The position numbers and the translations under genes were made by a program. From an uncultured Alphaproteobacteria bacterium (GTDB lineage: Bacteria; Pseudomonadota; Alphaproteobacteria; Caulobacterales; Caulobacteraceae), in contig CAIOSI010000051.1 of the NCBI GenBank assembly GCA_903860975.1, positions 52,792 to 116,791 on the forward strand: a stretch of DNA of 64,000 nt. The letters run 5' to 3'. How positions within the stretch are numbered: position 1 is the first letter of the stretch; each line of letters starts with the position of its first letter. The notes under the pieces are model-generated. The model was not told the DNA's origin and made no database searches. It worked only from the letters and a program-made list of their open reading frames with translations. Positions 17,959 to 28,629 of this stretch are shown here, piece after piece.

Positions 17959-18435
17959 ATGCCGTTTGTTCGCGGTACTTGGATGCGTGGCGTTGCGGTG
18001 AGCGCCTTGGCTTTCGCCTCATTGGGCGTGGCGGGTTGTTCCCACATCATGCACCCGCTTGGCGGCGGCAATGGTCCCAAAGAGGTGGTGAATCCGAATT
18101 CGGCGGCCCAGATCGGGGTGAATGGCTATCTGTGGCGCGCAACACTCGACACCTTGTCATTCATGCCGCTGGCCTCGGCTGATCCCTACGGCGGCGTGGT
18201 GATAACCGATTGGTACGTCAACCCGGAAAAGCCAGACGAGCGCTTCAAGTGCACCGTCTACATTCTGGATGCGCGCCTGCGTGCCGACGGTCTGAACGTA
18301 GCGGTGTTCAAGCAGAACAAGGGCTCTGATGGACAGTGGGTCGACGCGCCCTCCACGACCCAGACCGAGACCGACATCGAAAACTCGATCCTGACGCGGG
18401 CTCGCCAGCTTCGACTATCGAACATCAAAGGCTGA
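17959..18435 (+). CDS. DUF3576 domain-containing lipoprotein
   Basis: About 158 residues from the ATG at 17959; the frame is open back to 17914. A lipoprotein signal (VAVSALAFASLGVAGCS, lipobox GVAGC) precedes a DUF3576 domain with NPNSAAQIGVNGYLWRATLDTLSFMPLASADPYGGVVITDWY. The family is widespread in alphaproteobacteria and unknown in function, probably periplasmic or outer-membrane attached. It precedes leuS by 87 bp on the same strand, and leuS-lptE-holA follow, so it may head an envelope-related transcription unit. Confidence 0.9.
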   Translation: MPFVRGTWMRGVAVSALAFASLGVAGCSHIMHPLGGGNGPKEVVNPNSAAQIGVNGYLWRATLDTLSFMPLASADPYGGVVITDWYVNPEKPDERFKCTVYILDARLRADGLNVAVFKQNKGSDGQWVDAPSTTQTETDIENSILTRARQLRLSNIKG

Positions 18436-18522
18436 TCGGCCCCAAGATCGAACGGTCGTCGACGCGCCTTCTAGACGAGGCCGTTGACCGGAAGTCCAAC
18501 TCCAGTCCAAAGCCTCATCACG

Positions 18523-21111
18523 ATGGCCCGCTACAATCCCAAAGAAACCGAGCCCAAATGGCGCAAAGCCTGGGCGGACGCTGACGCCTTCCGCGCGGTG
18601 ATCGATCCCTCACGGCCCAAGTACTATGTGCTGGAGATGTTCCCCTATCCGTCGGGGCGTCTGCACATGGGGCACGTAAGGAACTATGCGCTGGGCGACG
18701 TGATCGCCCGCTTCAAGCGCGCCCGCGGGTTTTCTGTGCTTCACCCGATGGGCTGGGACGCTTTTGGCCTGCCCGCCGAAAACGCCGCCATGGAGCGCGG
18801 CATCGATCCGAAGGCCTGGACCTACGACAATATCGCTCGGATGCGGTCGGAGCTGAAAGAGCTGGGCCTGTCGATCGACTGGTCACGTGAGTTCGCGACA
18901 TGCGACTTAACCTACTACGGCCAGCAGCAGGCGCTTTTCTTGGATCTGTTTGCTCGTGGCCTGGTCTACCGCAAGGAAGGCATGGTCAATTGGGACCCTG
19001 TGGACCTAACGGTCTTGGCCAACGAACAGGTGGTCGACGGCCGCGGGTGGCGTTCGGGCGCTGTGGTGGAGAAACGCAAGCTGAACCAGTGGTTCATGCG
19101 CATCACCGACTATGCTGATCAGCTGACCGATGACCTCCAGACCCTGGACCGCTGGCCCGAAAAAGTTCGGGTCATGCAGGAAAACTGGATCGGTCGCTCC
19201 AAGGGTCTGAAGTTCGCCTTCAACTTCTCTGAGACGACGCCGCCAGGCTTCGAGAAAGGCCTTGAGGTCTACACGACCCGACCGGACACGTTGTTCGGGG
19301 CAAGCTTCGTGGCGATCGCGGCCGACCATCCGCTGGCCGAGCAGATGGCGGCAAAAGATCCAGCGGCGGCGGCCTTTATCGGCGAGTGTAAAAAGGGCGG
19401 TGCCTCCCAGGCTGAGATCGACACCGCCGAAAAGCTTGGCTGGGACACGAGCCTCAAGGTCGCTCATCCCTTTGACGATACAAAGACCTTGCCGGTCTGG
19501 ATCGCCAACTTCGTCCTGATGGAATATGGTGCCGGCGCTCTGTTCGGCTGCCCGGCGCACGATCAGCGGGACCTCGATTTCGCCCACAAATACAATTTGC
19601 CGGTGATCCCTGTGGTCTTGCCGCCTGGCGAGGATCCCGCAGCTTTCGTCATTGGTGCCGAGCCTTATCTCGGCCCAGGCGTGATCTTCAACTCCGACTT
19701 CCTGAACGGCCTCGACGTCGAGGCCGCAAAGGCTGTGGCGGTCACGAGAATCGAACAACAAGGTCAAGGTAAGGGCGCGACGGTGTTCCGGCTGCGTGAC
19801 TGGGGCGTCGCGCGACAGCGAGCTTGGGGTTGCCCGGTCCCTGTTGTGCATTGTGACAAGGACGGCGTGGTCCCCCTGCCCAAGTCCGCACTGCCGGTTG
19901 CACTCCCCGACGATCTGGAATTCGGCAAGCCTGGCAATGCGCTTGCAAGGCATCCGACATGGCGACACACCACCTGCCCGACCTGCGGCGGACCGGCGAC
20001 GCGTGAAGTCGATACGCTCGACACTTTTGTGGACTCGTCTTGGTATTTCGCGCGCTTCGCAAACCCCGATTTTTCCGAGCCTATCGACAAGGCCGCAGCC
20101 GACTACTGGCTGCCGGTCGACCAGTACATCGGCGGCATCGAACACGCTGTTCTGCACTTGCTCTACGCGCGCTTCATGACCAAGGCCCTGGCCGATGATG
20201 GACAAGTGTCCGTGCGCGAGCCGTTCGCGGGCCTGTTCACCCAAGGCATGGTCACGCATGAGACCTATCGGCGGCAGAACGGCGATTGGCTGGAACCCAA
20301 GGATGTTGAGGTCGGCATTGAAGGCACCACGCGCCGAGCTCTGATGATTGGCACCGGTGAGCCAGTGACGATCGGCGACAGCGAAAAGATGTCCAAATCC
20401 AAGAAGAATACGGTCGCACCGGGCGAAATCTTCGAGGCTTACGGCGTGGATGCGGCTCGACTGTTCGTGCTGTCTGATTCGCCACCCGAGCGGGACGCGC
20501 TTTGGTCGAATGCGGGCGTCCAGGGCTCCTGGCGGTTCGTGAACCGGGTTTGGGAAGAGTTCGAGAGCCAACCGCGTGGCGTCGTTTCGGTCGTACCTCC
20601 CGATGACACCGCCGCAAACGCCGTCCGGCGCGCCACGCACAAATTGACCAAGCAGGTGACCGAGGCCATCGACAGCTTCCGGTTCAACTCCGGCATCGCG
20701 CGCCTCTACGAATTCCTGAACCTCCTAAAAGCCAACCCAGCGGCAGAAGCTTCAATGGGTCTGCTCGCTGCGCGTCAGGAAGCCTTGTCGGCATTCGCAA
20801 GGTTGATCGCCCCCTTTACCCCCCATCTGGCCGAAGAATGCTGGGTCCGCGTGGGCGGAGAGGGCATGGTGGCGTTCGCGCCATGGCCAACCTTTGACGT
20901 CGCCCTTACGCAGGACGCCGTAAAGGTCCTGCCGGTGCAGGTGAACGGCAAGCGACGGGGTGAAATCTCGGCCCCGGCCGGCGCTTCGGCAGCGGACGTA
21001 GAGAAGATGGTGCTTGACGATCCGGAGATAGCGCGGCGCCTTGAGGGCCTGACTATCCGCAAGGTGATCGTTGTGCCCGACCGCATCGTCAACATCGTGG
21101 CCTCTTCGTGA
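18523..21111 (+). CDS. leuS: Leucyl-tRNA synthetase
   Basis: An 862-residue class I aminoacyl-tRNA synthetase. The ATG at 18523 gives [13 protein letters not shown], the normal start; an upstream TTG at 18484 adds 13 unlikely residues. The HIGH-type signature is [11 protein letters not shown] near residue 45-50. The CP1 editing domain contains [23 protein letters not shown], with the Thr-rich editing site and the Asp in [14 protein letters not shown] zinc-like [24 protein letters not shown] segment and the KMSKSKKN signature near 621 follow. The C-terminal domain ends [17 protein letters not shown]. The stop overlaps the GTG of lptE by 4 bp. Confidence 0.98.
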   Translation: MARYNPKETEPKWRKAWADADAFRAVIDPSRPKYYVLEMFPYPSGRLHMGHVRNYALGDVIARFKRARGFSVLHPMGWDAFGLPAENAAMERGIDPKAWTYDNIARMRSELKELGLSIDWSREFATCDLTYYGQQQALFLDLFARGLVYRKEGMVNWDPVDLTVLANEQVVDGRGWRSGAVVEKRKLNQWFMRITDYADQLTDDLQTLDRWPEKVRVMQENWIGRSKGLKFAFNFSETTPPGFEKGLEVYTTRPDTLFGASFVAIAADHPLAEQMAAKDPAAAAFIGECKKGGASQAEIDTAEKLGWDTSLKVAHPFDDTKTLPVWIANFVLMEYGAGALFGCPAHDQRDLDFAHKYNLPVIPVVLPPGEDPAAFVIGAEPYLGPGVIFNSDFLNGLDVEAAKAVAVTRIEQQGQGKGATVFRLRDWGVARQRAWGCPVPVVHCDKDGVVPLPKSALPVALPDDLEFGKPGNALARHPTWRHTTCPTCGGPATREVDTLDTFVDSSWYFARFANPDFSEPIDKAAADYWLPVDQYIGGIEHAVLHLLYARFMTKALADDGQVSVREPFAGLFTQGMVTHETYRRQNGDWLEPKDVEVGIEGTTRRALMIGTGEPVTIGDSEKMSKSKKNTVAPGEIFEAYGVDAARLFVLSDSPPERDALWSNAGVQGSWRFVNRVWEEFESQPRGVVSVVPPDDTAANAVRRATHKLTKQVTEAIDSFRFNSGIARLYEFLNLLKANPAAEASMGLLAARQEALSAFARLIAPFTPHLAEECWVRVGGEGMVAFAPWPTFDVALTQDAVKVLPVQVNGKRRGEISAPAGASAADVEKMVLDDPEIARRLEGLTIRKVIVVPDRIVNIVASS

Positions 21112-21656
21112 AGCGCCTGCTGGCCCTGGCGGCTGTTTGCAGCAGCTTGATGCTGAGCGGCTGTGGGTTCACACCTCTCTATGCAGCGCCGGGCGTGACC
21201 TCGAAACTCGCCTCTATCGATATCATCGCGCCGGACGGTCGTACGGGCTTCCTATTGCGCCAGCACCTAGAAGACGCCTTCGCGAGGGATCGCCAGAGCC
21301 GGGCGGCATACGCCTTACGTCTGGCCTTGTCAGAGGCCCGCTTTCCCCGCGGCATTCGAACCGGCAACGTCGCAAGCCGCTACGAATATGTGGTGACGGC
21401 TGACTACACGCTCTCAAACCTTCCTGGCGGAGAAATCGCCAAGAAGGGCCGGGTGCGGGTTGAGATCACTTACGATTCCGCAGATCAGCCTTACGCCTCG
21501 ATTTCCGCCGCGCAGGATGCTCAGGACCACGCCTCCGAAGAAGCTGCACGGCGAATCCAGCTTGAGATCGCCGCTTGGATAGCGACCGGGGAGTCCAAGG
21601 CGCCAACCCCAGCCATCTCGCCGCTGAAGCCCTCCGGAAACCCCAAGAAAGGCTGA
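21108..21656 (+). CDS. lptE: LPS assembly lipoprotein LptE
   Basis: A 182-residue outer-membrane lipoprotein that plugs the LptD barrel during LPS delivery. The start is a GTG overlapping the leuS stop by 4 bp (translational coupling). The signal peptide ends in the lipobox [13 protein letters not shown]; the CGFTPLY start is typical of alphaproteobacterial LptE. The rest is moderately conserved with a Pro/Lys-rich tail. holA follows 4 bp downstream; leuS-lptE-holA is a common conserved order in this class. Confidence 0.92.
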   Translation: MKRLLALAAVCSSLMLSGCGFTPLYAAPGVTSKLASIDIIAPDGRTGFLLRQHLEDAFARDRQSRAAYALRLALSEARFPRGIRTGNVASRYEYVVTADYTLSNLPGGEIAKKGRVRVEITYDSADQPYASISAAQDAQDHASEEAARRIQLEIAAWIATGESKAPTPAISPLKPSGNPKKG

Positions 21657-21660
21657 GGAG

Positions 21661-22713
21661 ATGATCCTTGGCAAGAAACCCGAGATTGAGCGGTTCCTCA
21701 GCCGCCCCGATCCTGCCATCCGGGCGGCGCTCATCTATGGTCGCGACCTGGGCGTTGTGCGCGAGCGGGGCCAACAGTTGGCCGCGAAGATCGCCAACGA
21801 CCCCAACGATCCTTTCGACGTCGCTCAGTTGACCGATGGCGATCTGGATGGCGATGCTTCGCGCCTAGAAGGCGAGCTCGCAGCGCAGTCGCTTATGGGA
21901 GGCCGCCGCCTCGTGCGTCTGCGGTTCGCAACCGAGAAGGCCGGCCTCGACAAGCTCACCGCCGAGGCCCTGACGCGCCATGCCGCCGGTGAGCTTAATC
22001 CCGAGGCTTTTCTGTTGGTCGAGGCCGGCGCGCTGGGTCGGGACTCGGCGCTGCGCAAAGCTGCGGAGAAGGCCACAGGCGCGGCCGCCATCCCCTGCTA
22101 TGAAGACGAGCCCGGCGATGTCGCCCGCCAGGTCCGCGAGGCCTTGGCCAAGGAAAACCTGTCCTTGAGCTCCGAGGCCTTGCAAATCTTCGTGGCCCGG
22201 ATGCCCAAGGAGCGCGGCGTCGCGCGCCAGGAGATCGAAAGACTGGCTCTTTTCCTGGGGCCCGGTAGCGGTGTCGTGGCGACCCCATCCGATCTTGAAT
22301 CCTTTTTGGGCGTCGAGCCTGAAGCCTCCCTTTCCGACGCTGCGGTTGACGCCTTCGGCGGCCGTATCGGCGAGGCCCAGGCCGGTTTTCGCCGCGCCGC
22401 GCAGGAGGGAGAAGGCGGTCCCGCCGCAGTTCGGGCCATGGGCACACACCTCGGGCGCCTGCGTCGCGCCCTAACCCTCACCAAGAGCGGAGCTGGATCG
22501 CAGGAGGCTGCCAAGGCCGCCGGTGTCTTCTGGAAACAGGAACGCGAATTTTTGCGCCAAGCCCGGTGCTGGACGCTGGAAGAGCTCGACCGCATCCAGC
22601 CTGAGATCCTCTCCGCCGATCGACTCTGCAAAACCGCGGGCTCTCCGGATCAAATCATCGCTGAGCGGCTAGCCTTGGCTGTCGCGGGCCGGGCGCGTCG
22701 GTTGGGACTTTAG
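21661..22713 (+). CDS. holA: DNA polymerase III subunit delta
   Basis: A 350-residue clamp-loader subunit that opens the beta sliding clamp. It has the alphaproteobacterial pattern KPEIERFLSRPDPAIRAALIYGRDLGVVRERG at the N-terminus, LEGELAAQSLMGGRRLVRLR (clamp-interacting region) and the C-terminal collar helices (DQIIAERLALAVAGRARRLGL). The length is typical. Together with lptE and leuS it forms a tight operon. Confidence 0.95.
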   Translation: MILGKKPEIERFLSRPDPAIRAALIYGRDLGVVRERGQQLAAKIANDPNDPFDVAQLTDGDLDGDASRLEGELAAQSLMGGRRLVRLRFATEKAGLDKLTAEALTRHAAGELNPEAFLLVEAGALGRDSALRKAAEKATGAAAIPCYEDEPGDVARQVREALAKENLSLSSEALQIFVARMPKERGVARQEIERLALFLGPGSGVVATPSDLESFLGVEPEASLSDAAVDAFGGRIGEAQAGFRRAAQEGEGGPAAVRAMGTHLGRLRRALTLTKSGAGSQEAAKAAGVFWKQEREFLRQARCWTLEELDRIQPEILSADRLCKTAGSPDQIIAERLALAVAGRARRLGL

Positions 22714-22796
22714 GCGGCGGACTTGCTCCGAGGGGCGAAGGCCAGGATACTGGCGCGTTCAGACAGACGTGACCGCAGAGTCACGGGAGGAAAACA

Positions 22797-23897
22797 ATGC
22801 TGGCGAAGACACTTAAAGCCCTGTCCTGCGCGGTCGCGCTTGGCTTGGCGCTCACCCCTGCAATGGCGAAATCGCAGCCGCCAGCGGCGCCCAGGACCGA
22901 CTACAAAGCGCCGCGAATGGTGGACGGGCATCCAGATTTCCAGGGTACCTGGACAAGCTCGACCGTCACCCGGCTTGAGCGCAATTCGCGCTATGGTGCC
23001 AGCTTGGCGCTGAGCGAGGCTGAGACCCGGAAGATTGAGGCCAGGACCCAGGCTCAAATCGATCTCGGTAATAAGCCCACCGACCCCAACGCCAAGGTCA
23101 CCGACCTGCCAGCCGATTGTTCGGGCGGTCGAGGTCTCGATTGCAACTACAACGCCGCCTGGACGGACCCTGGCAGCGTGGTGATGCGGGTGAACGGCCA
23201 GGCGCGAAACGGCTTCATTACGTCGACGCAGGATGGCCGGGTGCCAATGCGTAAGGACGTCAAGGTCAATCCTTTCGGCAGAGCGCTGAAACCAGGCTCT
23301 AACCCCAGCGACAACCCCGAGACCCGCGCACTGGGTGAACGTTGCCTGTTGTCGTTTGGCAACTCTTCCGGCCCGGTCATGCTGCCGGGCCTCTACAATA
23401 ACACCTACCAGTTCGTGCAAACCAAGGATCAGGTCGTCATCGACGTTGAGATGGTGCACGACGCCCGGATCGTCCGGCTAAACGCGACCCAGCACCTGCC
23501 GCCATCGGTGCGCCCCTGGATGGGCGACTCGATCGGACACTGGGAGGGCGACAGCTTGGTGGTCGAAACGACCAACTTCCATCCCGAGCAAGTGTTCCGT
23601 GGGGCGTCTGAGCACCTAAAGGTCACCGAACGATTCACACGGATCGCCAAGGACCGGCTGCACTACGGTTTCTGGGTGGAGGACCCTTCGGTTTTCGCCC
23701 AGCCCTGGGGTGGCGAGTACGAGTTCTCGCGCATCACCGGGCAAGTCTATGAATACGCCTGCCACGAGGGCAATTACGGCTTGGTCGGCATCCTTCAAGG
23801 TGCACGCGAAGAGGACCGCACGGGCGTCAAAACCGCGCCAACCAACGTCGACCAAAAGGTCACGGCTGCGGAAGATGAAGGTGGCGAAGGGTTTTAG
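22797..23897 (+). CDS. Secreted protein of unknown function
   Basis: A 366-residue protein with a clear signal peptide (LKALSCAVALGLALTPAMA). The mature part contains APRMVDGHPDFQGTWTSS, GERCLLSFGNSSGPVMLPGLYNNTYQFVQTKDQVVI, RPWMGDSIGHWEGDSLVVETTNF and a C-terminal YEYACHEGNYGLVGIL. These recur in a family of exported proteins common in Caulobacteraceae, sphingomonads and acidobacteria, for which I know no function. GGGAGG lies 6 nt before the ATG, directly after a 6-bp perfect hairpin. It stands alone after holA. Confidence 0.8.
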   Translation: MLAKTLKALSCAVALGLALTPAMAKSQPPAAPRTDYKAPRMVDGHPDFQGTWTSSTVTRLERNSRYGASLALSEAETRKIEARTQAQIDLGNKPTDPNAKVTDLPADCSGGRGLDCNYNAAWTDPGSVVMRVNGQARNGFITSTQDGRVPMRKDVKVNPFGRALKPGSNPSDNPETRALGERCLLSFGNSSGPVMLPGLYNNTYQFVQTKDQVVIDVEMVHDARIVRLNATQHLPPSVRPWMGDSIGHWEGDSLVVETTNFHPEQVFRGASEHLKVTERFTRIAKDRLHYGFWVEDPSVFAQPWGGEYEFSRITGQVYEYACHEGNYGLVGILQGAREEDRTGVKTAPTNVDQKVTAAEDEGGEGF

Positions 23898-24226
23898 TTT
23901 CAAAGCTGTACGTAAAGAAGTCTTTGGCCGCCGCGTGCAGCGTTGAACCGCCTGCCGTAAAGAAGACGTCTTCGCTTGCAGGGTATGACGGGTGTTCTGC
24001 GGACAAAACGTCGGAGCAAGGCCGAAGCGCTCGCCTTAGGCCGGGCTTGCCATTGCGCAGGCTCTGGCCTGCGATGCCCGCAAGTTCGTCTCGTCGAGGA
24101 CTTTACGCCCCCACTCAGGGTCTTTCATCGGCTCTGTGACTAGGCCGCCAGGCTTCTACGCCTTGGCGGCCTTCAGGTCGCGGGCACCGATGGCGCTCCG
24201 CAGGACCGGATTTCCGTGCGCCAGGC
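23898..24226. other. Intergenic region between convergent genes, with one strong hairpin
   Basis: This 329-bp gap separates the secreted-protein gene from the 3' end of parB. It contains a perfect 8-bp inverted repeat (GGCCGCCA 24143-24150 with TGGCGGCC 24164-24171) without a T run on either side, and a 12-bp palindrome at 23962-23973. I see no convincing gene; the short open frames lack family features. Confidence 0.5.
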
Positions 24227-25096
24227 TCAGATACGCGTCAGCCTGCGGCAGAGTTCATCGAGCTGTTCGAGGTTGGCGTATTTGATTTTCAGCTCGCCCA
24301 CCCCCCCACGATCAATGATATCGACACTCATGCCCAGCACGTCCTCGAGATCGACCTCAAGGGCGGCGGTGTCCATGTTCTTGCCGGAACGACGCGGTCC
24401 TGAGGCCTTCTTCGAAGCGACCTTACCTTTGGCGAGGGCCTCGGCGTCTCGGACAGAAAGTCCTTTTTCGACAATTGTTTGTGCCAAAATCTCGGGGTGG
24501 TCTGCGCTGAGGATCGCCCGAGCGTGGCCTGCCGTCAGGCGGCCGAAGAGGACGTGGTCTTGCACGCTATCTGGCAACTGAAGCAGGCGAAGGGTGTTGG
24601 CCACGTGGCTACGGGATTTGCCGACGGCGAGCGCCGCCTTGTCCTGAGTGTAGGCCATCCGACGCATCAAAGTTGAATAAGCCTGGGCCTCTTCCATCGC
24701 GTTGAGATCTTCGCGCTGGACGTTCTCGATAATCGCTATCTCGAAGGCCTTGTCGTCGTCCAGCATGCGAACCAGGGCCGGAATGACCTTGAGGCCCGCC
24801 TGCTGCGCCGCCCGCCAACGACGTTCGCCGGCGACGATCTCAAATTCCCCCTGGAGTTTGGGTGAAGGGCGAACCAGGATCGGCTGCAAGACGCCCTTGT
24901 CTCGGATCGAGGCTTGGAGTTCGGCGATCTCTTCAATCGCGAAGTGCCGACGCGGTTGGTCGGGATTACGATGGACAAGCTCGATCGGCAGATCACGTGT
25001 ACCCTCGCCTGGCGCGGGTGCCTGACCTTGACCCTCGCCGGCCTCATCCAACAGGGCCGAGAGGCCCCGCCCCAATCCTCTGCGGCCCTCGGCCAT
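24227..25096 (-). CDS. parB: Chromosome partitioning protein ParB
   Basis: A 289-residue CTP-dependent clamp that loads at parS and spreads along DNA near the origin. It begins MAEGRRGLGRGLSALLDE, the N-terminal ParA-stimulating segment. The CTP-binding motifs include NPDQPRRHF and GERRWRAA; the helix-turn-helix (QDKAALAVGKSRSHVANTLRLLQLP) recognises parS; a C-terminal dimerisation domain ends QLDELCRRL. parA is 11 bp upstream. Two exact parS sites at 28559 and 31941 lie on the origin side. Confidence 0.98.
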   Translation of the reverse strand: MAEGRRGLGRGLSALLDEAGEGQGQAPAPGEGTRDLPIELVHRNPDQPRRHFAIEEIAELQASIRDKGVLQPILVRPSPKLQGEFEIVAGERRWRAAQQAGLKVIPALVRMLDDDKAFEIAIIENVQREDLNAMEEAQAYSTLMRRMAYTQDKAALAVGKSRSHVANTLRLLQLPDSVQDHVLFGRLTAGHARAILSADHPEILAQTIVEKGLSVRDAEALAKGKVASKKASGPRRSGKNMDTAALEVDLEDVLGMSVDIIDRGGVGELKIKYANLEQLDELCRRLTRI

Positions 25097-25107
25097 CGAA
25101 ATCTCTC

Positions 25108-25926
25108 CTACGCCGCCACTTTTCGGCGTGCGCGCTCACGCAGCACAACCTCGCGGGCAAGGCGCAGATAGGCCTGGCTCCCCGCGCATTTCAGATCATA
25201 GACCAACGCTGGCTTTCCGAACGACGGGGCCTCGGAAACCCGCACATTCCGTGGAATCACCGTCTGGTAGACGGTCTCGCCGAAATGGTCGCGCACATCG
25301 TTGGCGACCTGTGCGGAAAGCCCGTTGCGACGGTCGAACATCGTCAGCACGATCCCTTGGATCTCGAGCTTCGGATTGAGGCTGTTGTGCACAAGTTCGA
25401 TGGTCCGCATGAGCTGGGTCAGACCTTCCAGCGCAAAGAATTCGCACTGCAGAGGCACAAGCACCGCATCGGCTGCGGCCATCGCGTTGACCGTGAGCAA
25501 ATTCAGCGACGGCGGGCAGTCGATAAGCACGTAGCTGTACTCGCCAGCCTCACGTACGGCTTCCAGCGCGTCGCGCAGCTTGTAGGAGCGTCGAGCCTGC
25601 TGGGCCAATTCCATTTCGATGCCGGAAAGGTCGGGATCGGACGGAATGACGTCAAGGCCGGGCACCGAAGACTTTACCACGGCCTCCTTTAGGACCTTCT
25701 CACCCATGAGGACGTCGTAGAGCGTATGTTTGCGCTGGGCCCGGCCGATACCCAGCCCTGTTGAGGCGTTGCCCTGGGGATCGCTGTCGATCAGCAGCAC
25801 GCGTTCGCCAACGGCCGCCAGAGCTGTGCCAAGGTTTATGGCGGTCGTTGTCTTGCCTACCCCGCCCTTCTGGTTGGCGACGACCAGGACGCGCAGACTG
25901 TGGTCAGACCTTACGGGCACGGCCAA
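25108..25926 (-). CDS. parA: Chromosome partitioning ATPase ParA
   Basis: A 272-residue Walker-type ATPase whose gradient moves the ParB-parS complex to the new pole. The deviant Walker A is ANQKGGVGKTTTAINLG, with IDSDPQGNAS and LIDCPPSLNLL downstream. The longest start is a TTG at 25926, with a GTG at 25920 equally possible; both overlap the 3' end of rsmG. The C-terminus ends in a basic tail (LRERARRKVAA) suitable for non-specific DNA binding. It belongs to the operon mnmG-rsmG-parA-parB. Confidence 0.97.
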   Translation of the reverse strand: MAVPVRSDHSLRVLVVANQKGGVGKTTTAINLGTALAAVGERVLLIDSDPQGNASTGLGIGRAQRKHTLYDVLMGEKVLKEAVVKSSVPGLDVIPSDPDLSGIEMELAQQARRSYKLRDALEAVREAGEYSYVLIDCPPSLNLLTVNAMAAADAVLVPLQCEFFALEGLTQLMRTIELVHNSLNPKLEIQGIVLTMFDRRNGLSAQVANDVRDHFGETVYQTVIPRNVRVSEAPSFGKPALVYDLKCAGSQAYLRLAREVVLRERARRKVAA

Positions 25927-26566
25927 GCCTCTTCACACGCACGATGCGGCCCCGCGGGTCGCTCTTGGATGGCACAACGTCAGCTTCATATTCCCAACAT
26001 CTAGCGGCTTCTTTCATTTCGGACACAACATCTTGGCCCTTAAGAAAGAGACCCGTCGCCCCACCCTGGAGGTAGGGCCGGGCATACCCGAGCAGGCGAT
26101 GAAGCGGCGCACAAGCCCGGGCCGTGACGATCTCCACAGTTAGATCAAGGTTTTCCGCACGCACGTTGTGGACGGTCGCAGGTAACTCAAGCGCCTCAAC
26201 AACCTCGCCGAGAAACTTGCATCGCTTGGTCATACTTTCCACAAGCTCCACGTGGAAGCCGAGCACACCCTTGCCGAGTATGGCTAACACGAGCCCCGGT
26301 AGGCCCGCGCCCGCGCCCAGGTCCGCCCAGGCCCGGGCTTCGGGCGCTAACTTGATCAACTGAGCGCTGTCCCAGGCATGGCGTGACCAAAAGTCAGCCA
26401 GCGTGGCAGGACCGACAAGGTTCATAACCTCGTTGCGTTGCGCCAACAGGATACGGAAACGCTCCAAATCCGCGATCTGGCCGGCCGTGGCACCGCTGAC
26501 CGCGGCGAAGCCTGCGGCGTCCATCAAAGCGGCGGGGTTGGCTTCAGGCGGCACGGCGACGGACAT
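25904..26566 (-). CDS. rsmG: 16S rRNA (guanine527-N7)-methyltransferase RsmG (GidB)
   Basis: A 220-residue SAM-dependent methyltransferase for G527 of 16S rRNA. The SAM-binding motif is [25 protein letters not shown] and [15 protein letters not shown] are family segments, and VTARACAPL is near the active site. Its start overlaps the mnmG stop by 23 bp and its stop overlaps the parA start, an arrangement typical of a coupled operon. The mnmG-rsmG-parA-parB order is broadly conserved near bacterial origins. Confidence 0.96.
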   Translation of the reverse strand: MSVAVPPEANPAALMDAAGFAAVSGATAGQIADLERFRILLAQRNEVMNLVGPATLADFWSRHAWDSAQLIKLAPEARAWADLGAGAGLPGLVLAILGKGVLGFHVELVESMTKRCKFLGEVVEALELPATVHNVRAENLDLTVEIVTARACAPLHRLLGYARPYLQGGATGLFLKGQDVVSEMKEAARCWEYEADVVPSKSDPRGRIVRVKRLGRARKV

Positions 26567-28391
26567 GGGCTAGAAGGGCTGTGAGGGCTCCGGGGGTGAC
26601 ACCTTCGATTCGGGCCGCCTGACCGAGCGTCAAGGGCCTGACACCATTCAGTTTTTCGCGCGCCTCGTTAGAAAGTCCCCCAACGTTGTCGTAGTCCAGA
26701 TTCGCCGGGAGTTGCAGATTTTCGTCGCGTCGGAAAGCCGCAACGTCGGCAGCCTGACGCTCGAGGTAGCCCGAGTAGGCGGCGTCGATTTCCAGCTGCT
26801 CGCGCACGGCCGTGGCCCAGGTGCTGATCTGCGGCCAGATGCGCGCCAGGTCTTCGAAAGCGATGGTTGGATAGGCGAGCAGCTCCGTGAGATTGCGGCG
26901 CTGGCCGTCGGCCTTTACGGGCAGGCCGGCCTTCTCCGCCTGAGAAGGCGTCAGCGTTAAGCTCGCCGCTGTCGCGCGCGCCTCCGTCAGGGCGGCGAAT
27001 TTGGCGGCGTACGACTCGGCGCGCGCTGAACCGACCACTCCAAGCGCTGCACCCTTGGCCGTGAGGCGCTGATCGGCGTTGTCGGCGCGCAGGATCAGCC
27101 GAAACTCTGCCCGGCTTGTGAACATTCGATAGGGTTCTGTAACGCCCCGGGTGATCAAGTCGTCGATCAGCACGCCGATATAGGCCTCGTCGCGCGCGAA
27201 GGCAGCAGGCGCAGCGCCGGACACGGCCCGCGCTGCGTTCAAGCCAGCGACCAACCCCTGTGCGGCCGCCTCCTCGTAGCCGGTGGTGCCATTGATCTGG
27301 CCCGCCAGATAGAGCCCCGGCAGGCGCTTGGATTCCAGCGTCGGATAAAGTTCGCGGGGATCAACGTAGTCGTATTCGATAGCGTAGCCGTATCGACGCA
27401 CCTCGACGGCTTCAAGACCTGGCATGGTCCGCAAGAAGAGATCCTGGGTTTCCTCGGAGACTGACGTCGAAATCCCGTTCGGATAGACCGTGTCGTCGTC
27501 CAGACCCTCCGGCTCGAGGAACACTTGGTGGCTGGTTTTATCGGGAAACCTAACCACCTTGTCCTCAATGGAAGGGCAATACCGCGGACCAATACCCGTC
27601 GCCTTACCCCCGTAGACCGCGGATTCGTTGAGCCGTTCAGCGATGATCTTGTGGGTCTGCGCCGTTGTGTAGGTGATGCCACAGGCAATCTGAGGCGTGC
27701 AGATCGCCTCCGTCAAAAACGAGAACGGCACAGGCTCGTCGTCGGCCGCCTGCATTTCCAATCTGTCCCAGGCGATTGTCCGACCATCCAGACGCGCAGG
27801 CGTGCCGGTCTTCAAACGGCCCATCTGCAGCCCAGAGGCATAGAGTCGGTCAGAAAGCCCGATGGCAGGCGCATCTCCCACACGGCCGGCGGCAATCCGC
27901 TCGTAACCGCGATGGATCACACCCTTAAGGAAGGTCCCGGTCGTTAGCACCACACGGCCGGCGCGGTAGGCCGCACCGCTTGCACCAAGGACGCCGACGA
28001 CGACGCCATGCTGCAAGATCAGGTCTTCCACCGCCTCAGCGACAAGCGTCAGATTTGGCGTTGCCGCAAGTTCGGCCTGCATCGCTTCTCGATAAAGCCG
28101 CCGGTCAATCTGCGATCGTGGTCCGCGAACGGCCGCCCCCTTCGAGCGGTTGAGCAAGCGAAATTGAATCCCCGCCTTATCGCCCAATCGACCCATCAAG
28201 CCGTCGAGGGCGTCGATTTCTCGGACGAGGTGGCCCTTACCCAGGCCGCCGATCGCGGGATTGCAGCTCATCTCGCCAATTGTTTCGAGCTTGTGAGTGA
28301 GCAAAAGGGTGCGCGCGCCAAACCGCGCCGATGCCGCAGCGGCTTCGCAGCCGGCGTGTCCGCCCCCAATAATGATCACATCGAAGATCAA
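26544..28391 (-). CDS. mnmG: tRNA uridine-5-carboxymethylaminomethyl modification enzyme MnmG (GidA)
   Basis: A 615-residue FAD enzyme that, with MnmE, modifies U34 of several tRNAs. The FAD-binding Rossmann motif [16 protein letters not shown] is at the N-terminus. [22 protein letters not shown] and [15 protein letters not shown] (with the conserved Cys) are MnmG signatures, as is [16 protein letters not shown]. The C-terminal domain ends with helices that bind MnmE. It heads the rsmG-parA-parB operon; parS site 1 lies about 170 bp upstream. Confidence 0.98.
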   Translation of the reverse strand: MIFDVIIIGGGHAGCEAAAASARFGARTLLLTHKLETIGEMSCNPAIGGLGKGHLVREIDALDGLMGRLGDKAGIQFRLLNRSKGAAVRGPRSQIDRRLYREAMQAELAATPNLTLVAEAVEDLILQHGVVVGVLGASGAAYRAGRVVLTTGTFLKGVIHRGYERIAAGRVGDAPAIGLSDRLYASGLQMGRLKTGTPARLDGRTIAWDRLEMQAADDEPVPFSFLTEAICTPQIACGITYTTAQTHKIIAERLNESAVYGGKATGIGPRYCPSIEDKVVRFPDKTSHQVFLEPEGLDDDTVYPNGISTSVSEETQDLFLRTMPGLEAVEVRRYGYAIEYDYVDPRELYPTLESKRLPGLYLAGQINGTTGYEEAAAQGLVAGLNAARAVSGAAPAAFARDEAYIGVLIDDLITRGVTEPYRMFTSRAEFRLILRADNADQRLTAKGAALGVVGSARAESYAAKFAALTEARATAASLTLTPSQAEKAGLPVKADGQRRNLTELLAYPTIAFEDLARIWPQISTWATAVREQLEIDAAYSGYLERQAADVAAFRRDENLQLPANLDYDNVGGLSNEAREKLNGVRPLTLGQAARIEGVTPGALTALLAHVRRRAA

Positions 28392-28554
28392 GCCACGGCC
28401 TCAAGCACCGACGCCTACGCGTAATGAGCGGAGGCGAGAAGGCCTTCCTATAAGCGATTGAGGCGCGCGGGTCATGGAAGAAGAGCGCGCCATTTTGAAC
28501 CAGGGGCCCGATCAGCTGCTGGCAATGCGCGCGTCTGAATATCCTGTCTATCCC

Positions 28555-28578
28555 GCGTTGTTTCACGTGAAACAACGC
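28555..28578. promoter_or_regulatory. parS site 1 (ParB-binding centromere site)
   Basis: The 16-mer TGTTTCACGTGAAACA, the near-universal bacterial parS, is present exactly at 28559-28574. It lies within a longer perfect 24-bp palindrome (28555-28578). It falls between mnmE and mnmG, 3.5 kb from parB and 8.1 kb from the origin gap. Confidence 0.97.
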
Positions 28579-28629
28579 TTTGAACCGCCGCAGCGCTCAT
28601 AAAGCGCAAATTCCAGCGAGGGTGTTGGG

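Noticed and set aside
19006..20640. 544-codon open frame antisense to leuS
   Set aside because: A shadow of the leucyl-tRNA synthetase gene with low-complexity translation and no domain.
23962..23973. 12-bp palindrome GAAGACGTCTTC between convergent genes
   Set aside because: Isolated short palindrome without a promoter or repeated copies nearby; could occur by chance.
26246..26261. CACGTG-centred sequence inside rsmG resembling parS
   Set aside because: Only about 10 of 16 positions match parS, and it lies in coding sequence; too weak to call a ParB site.
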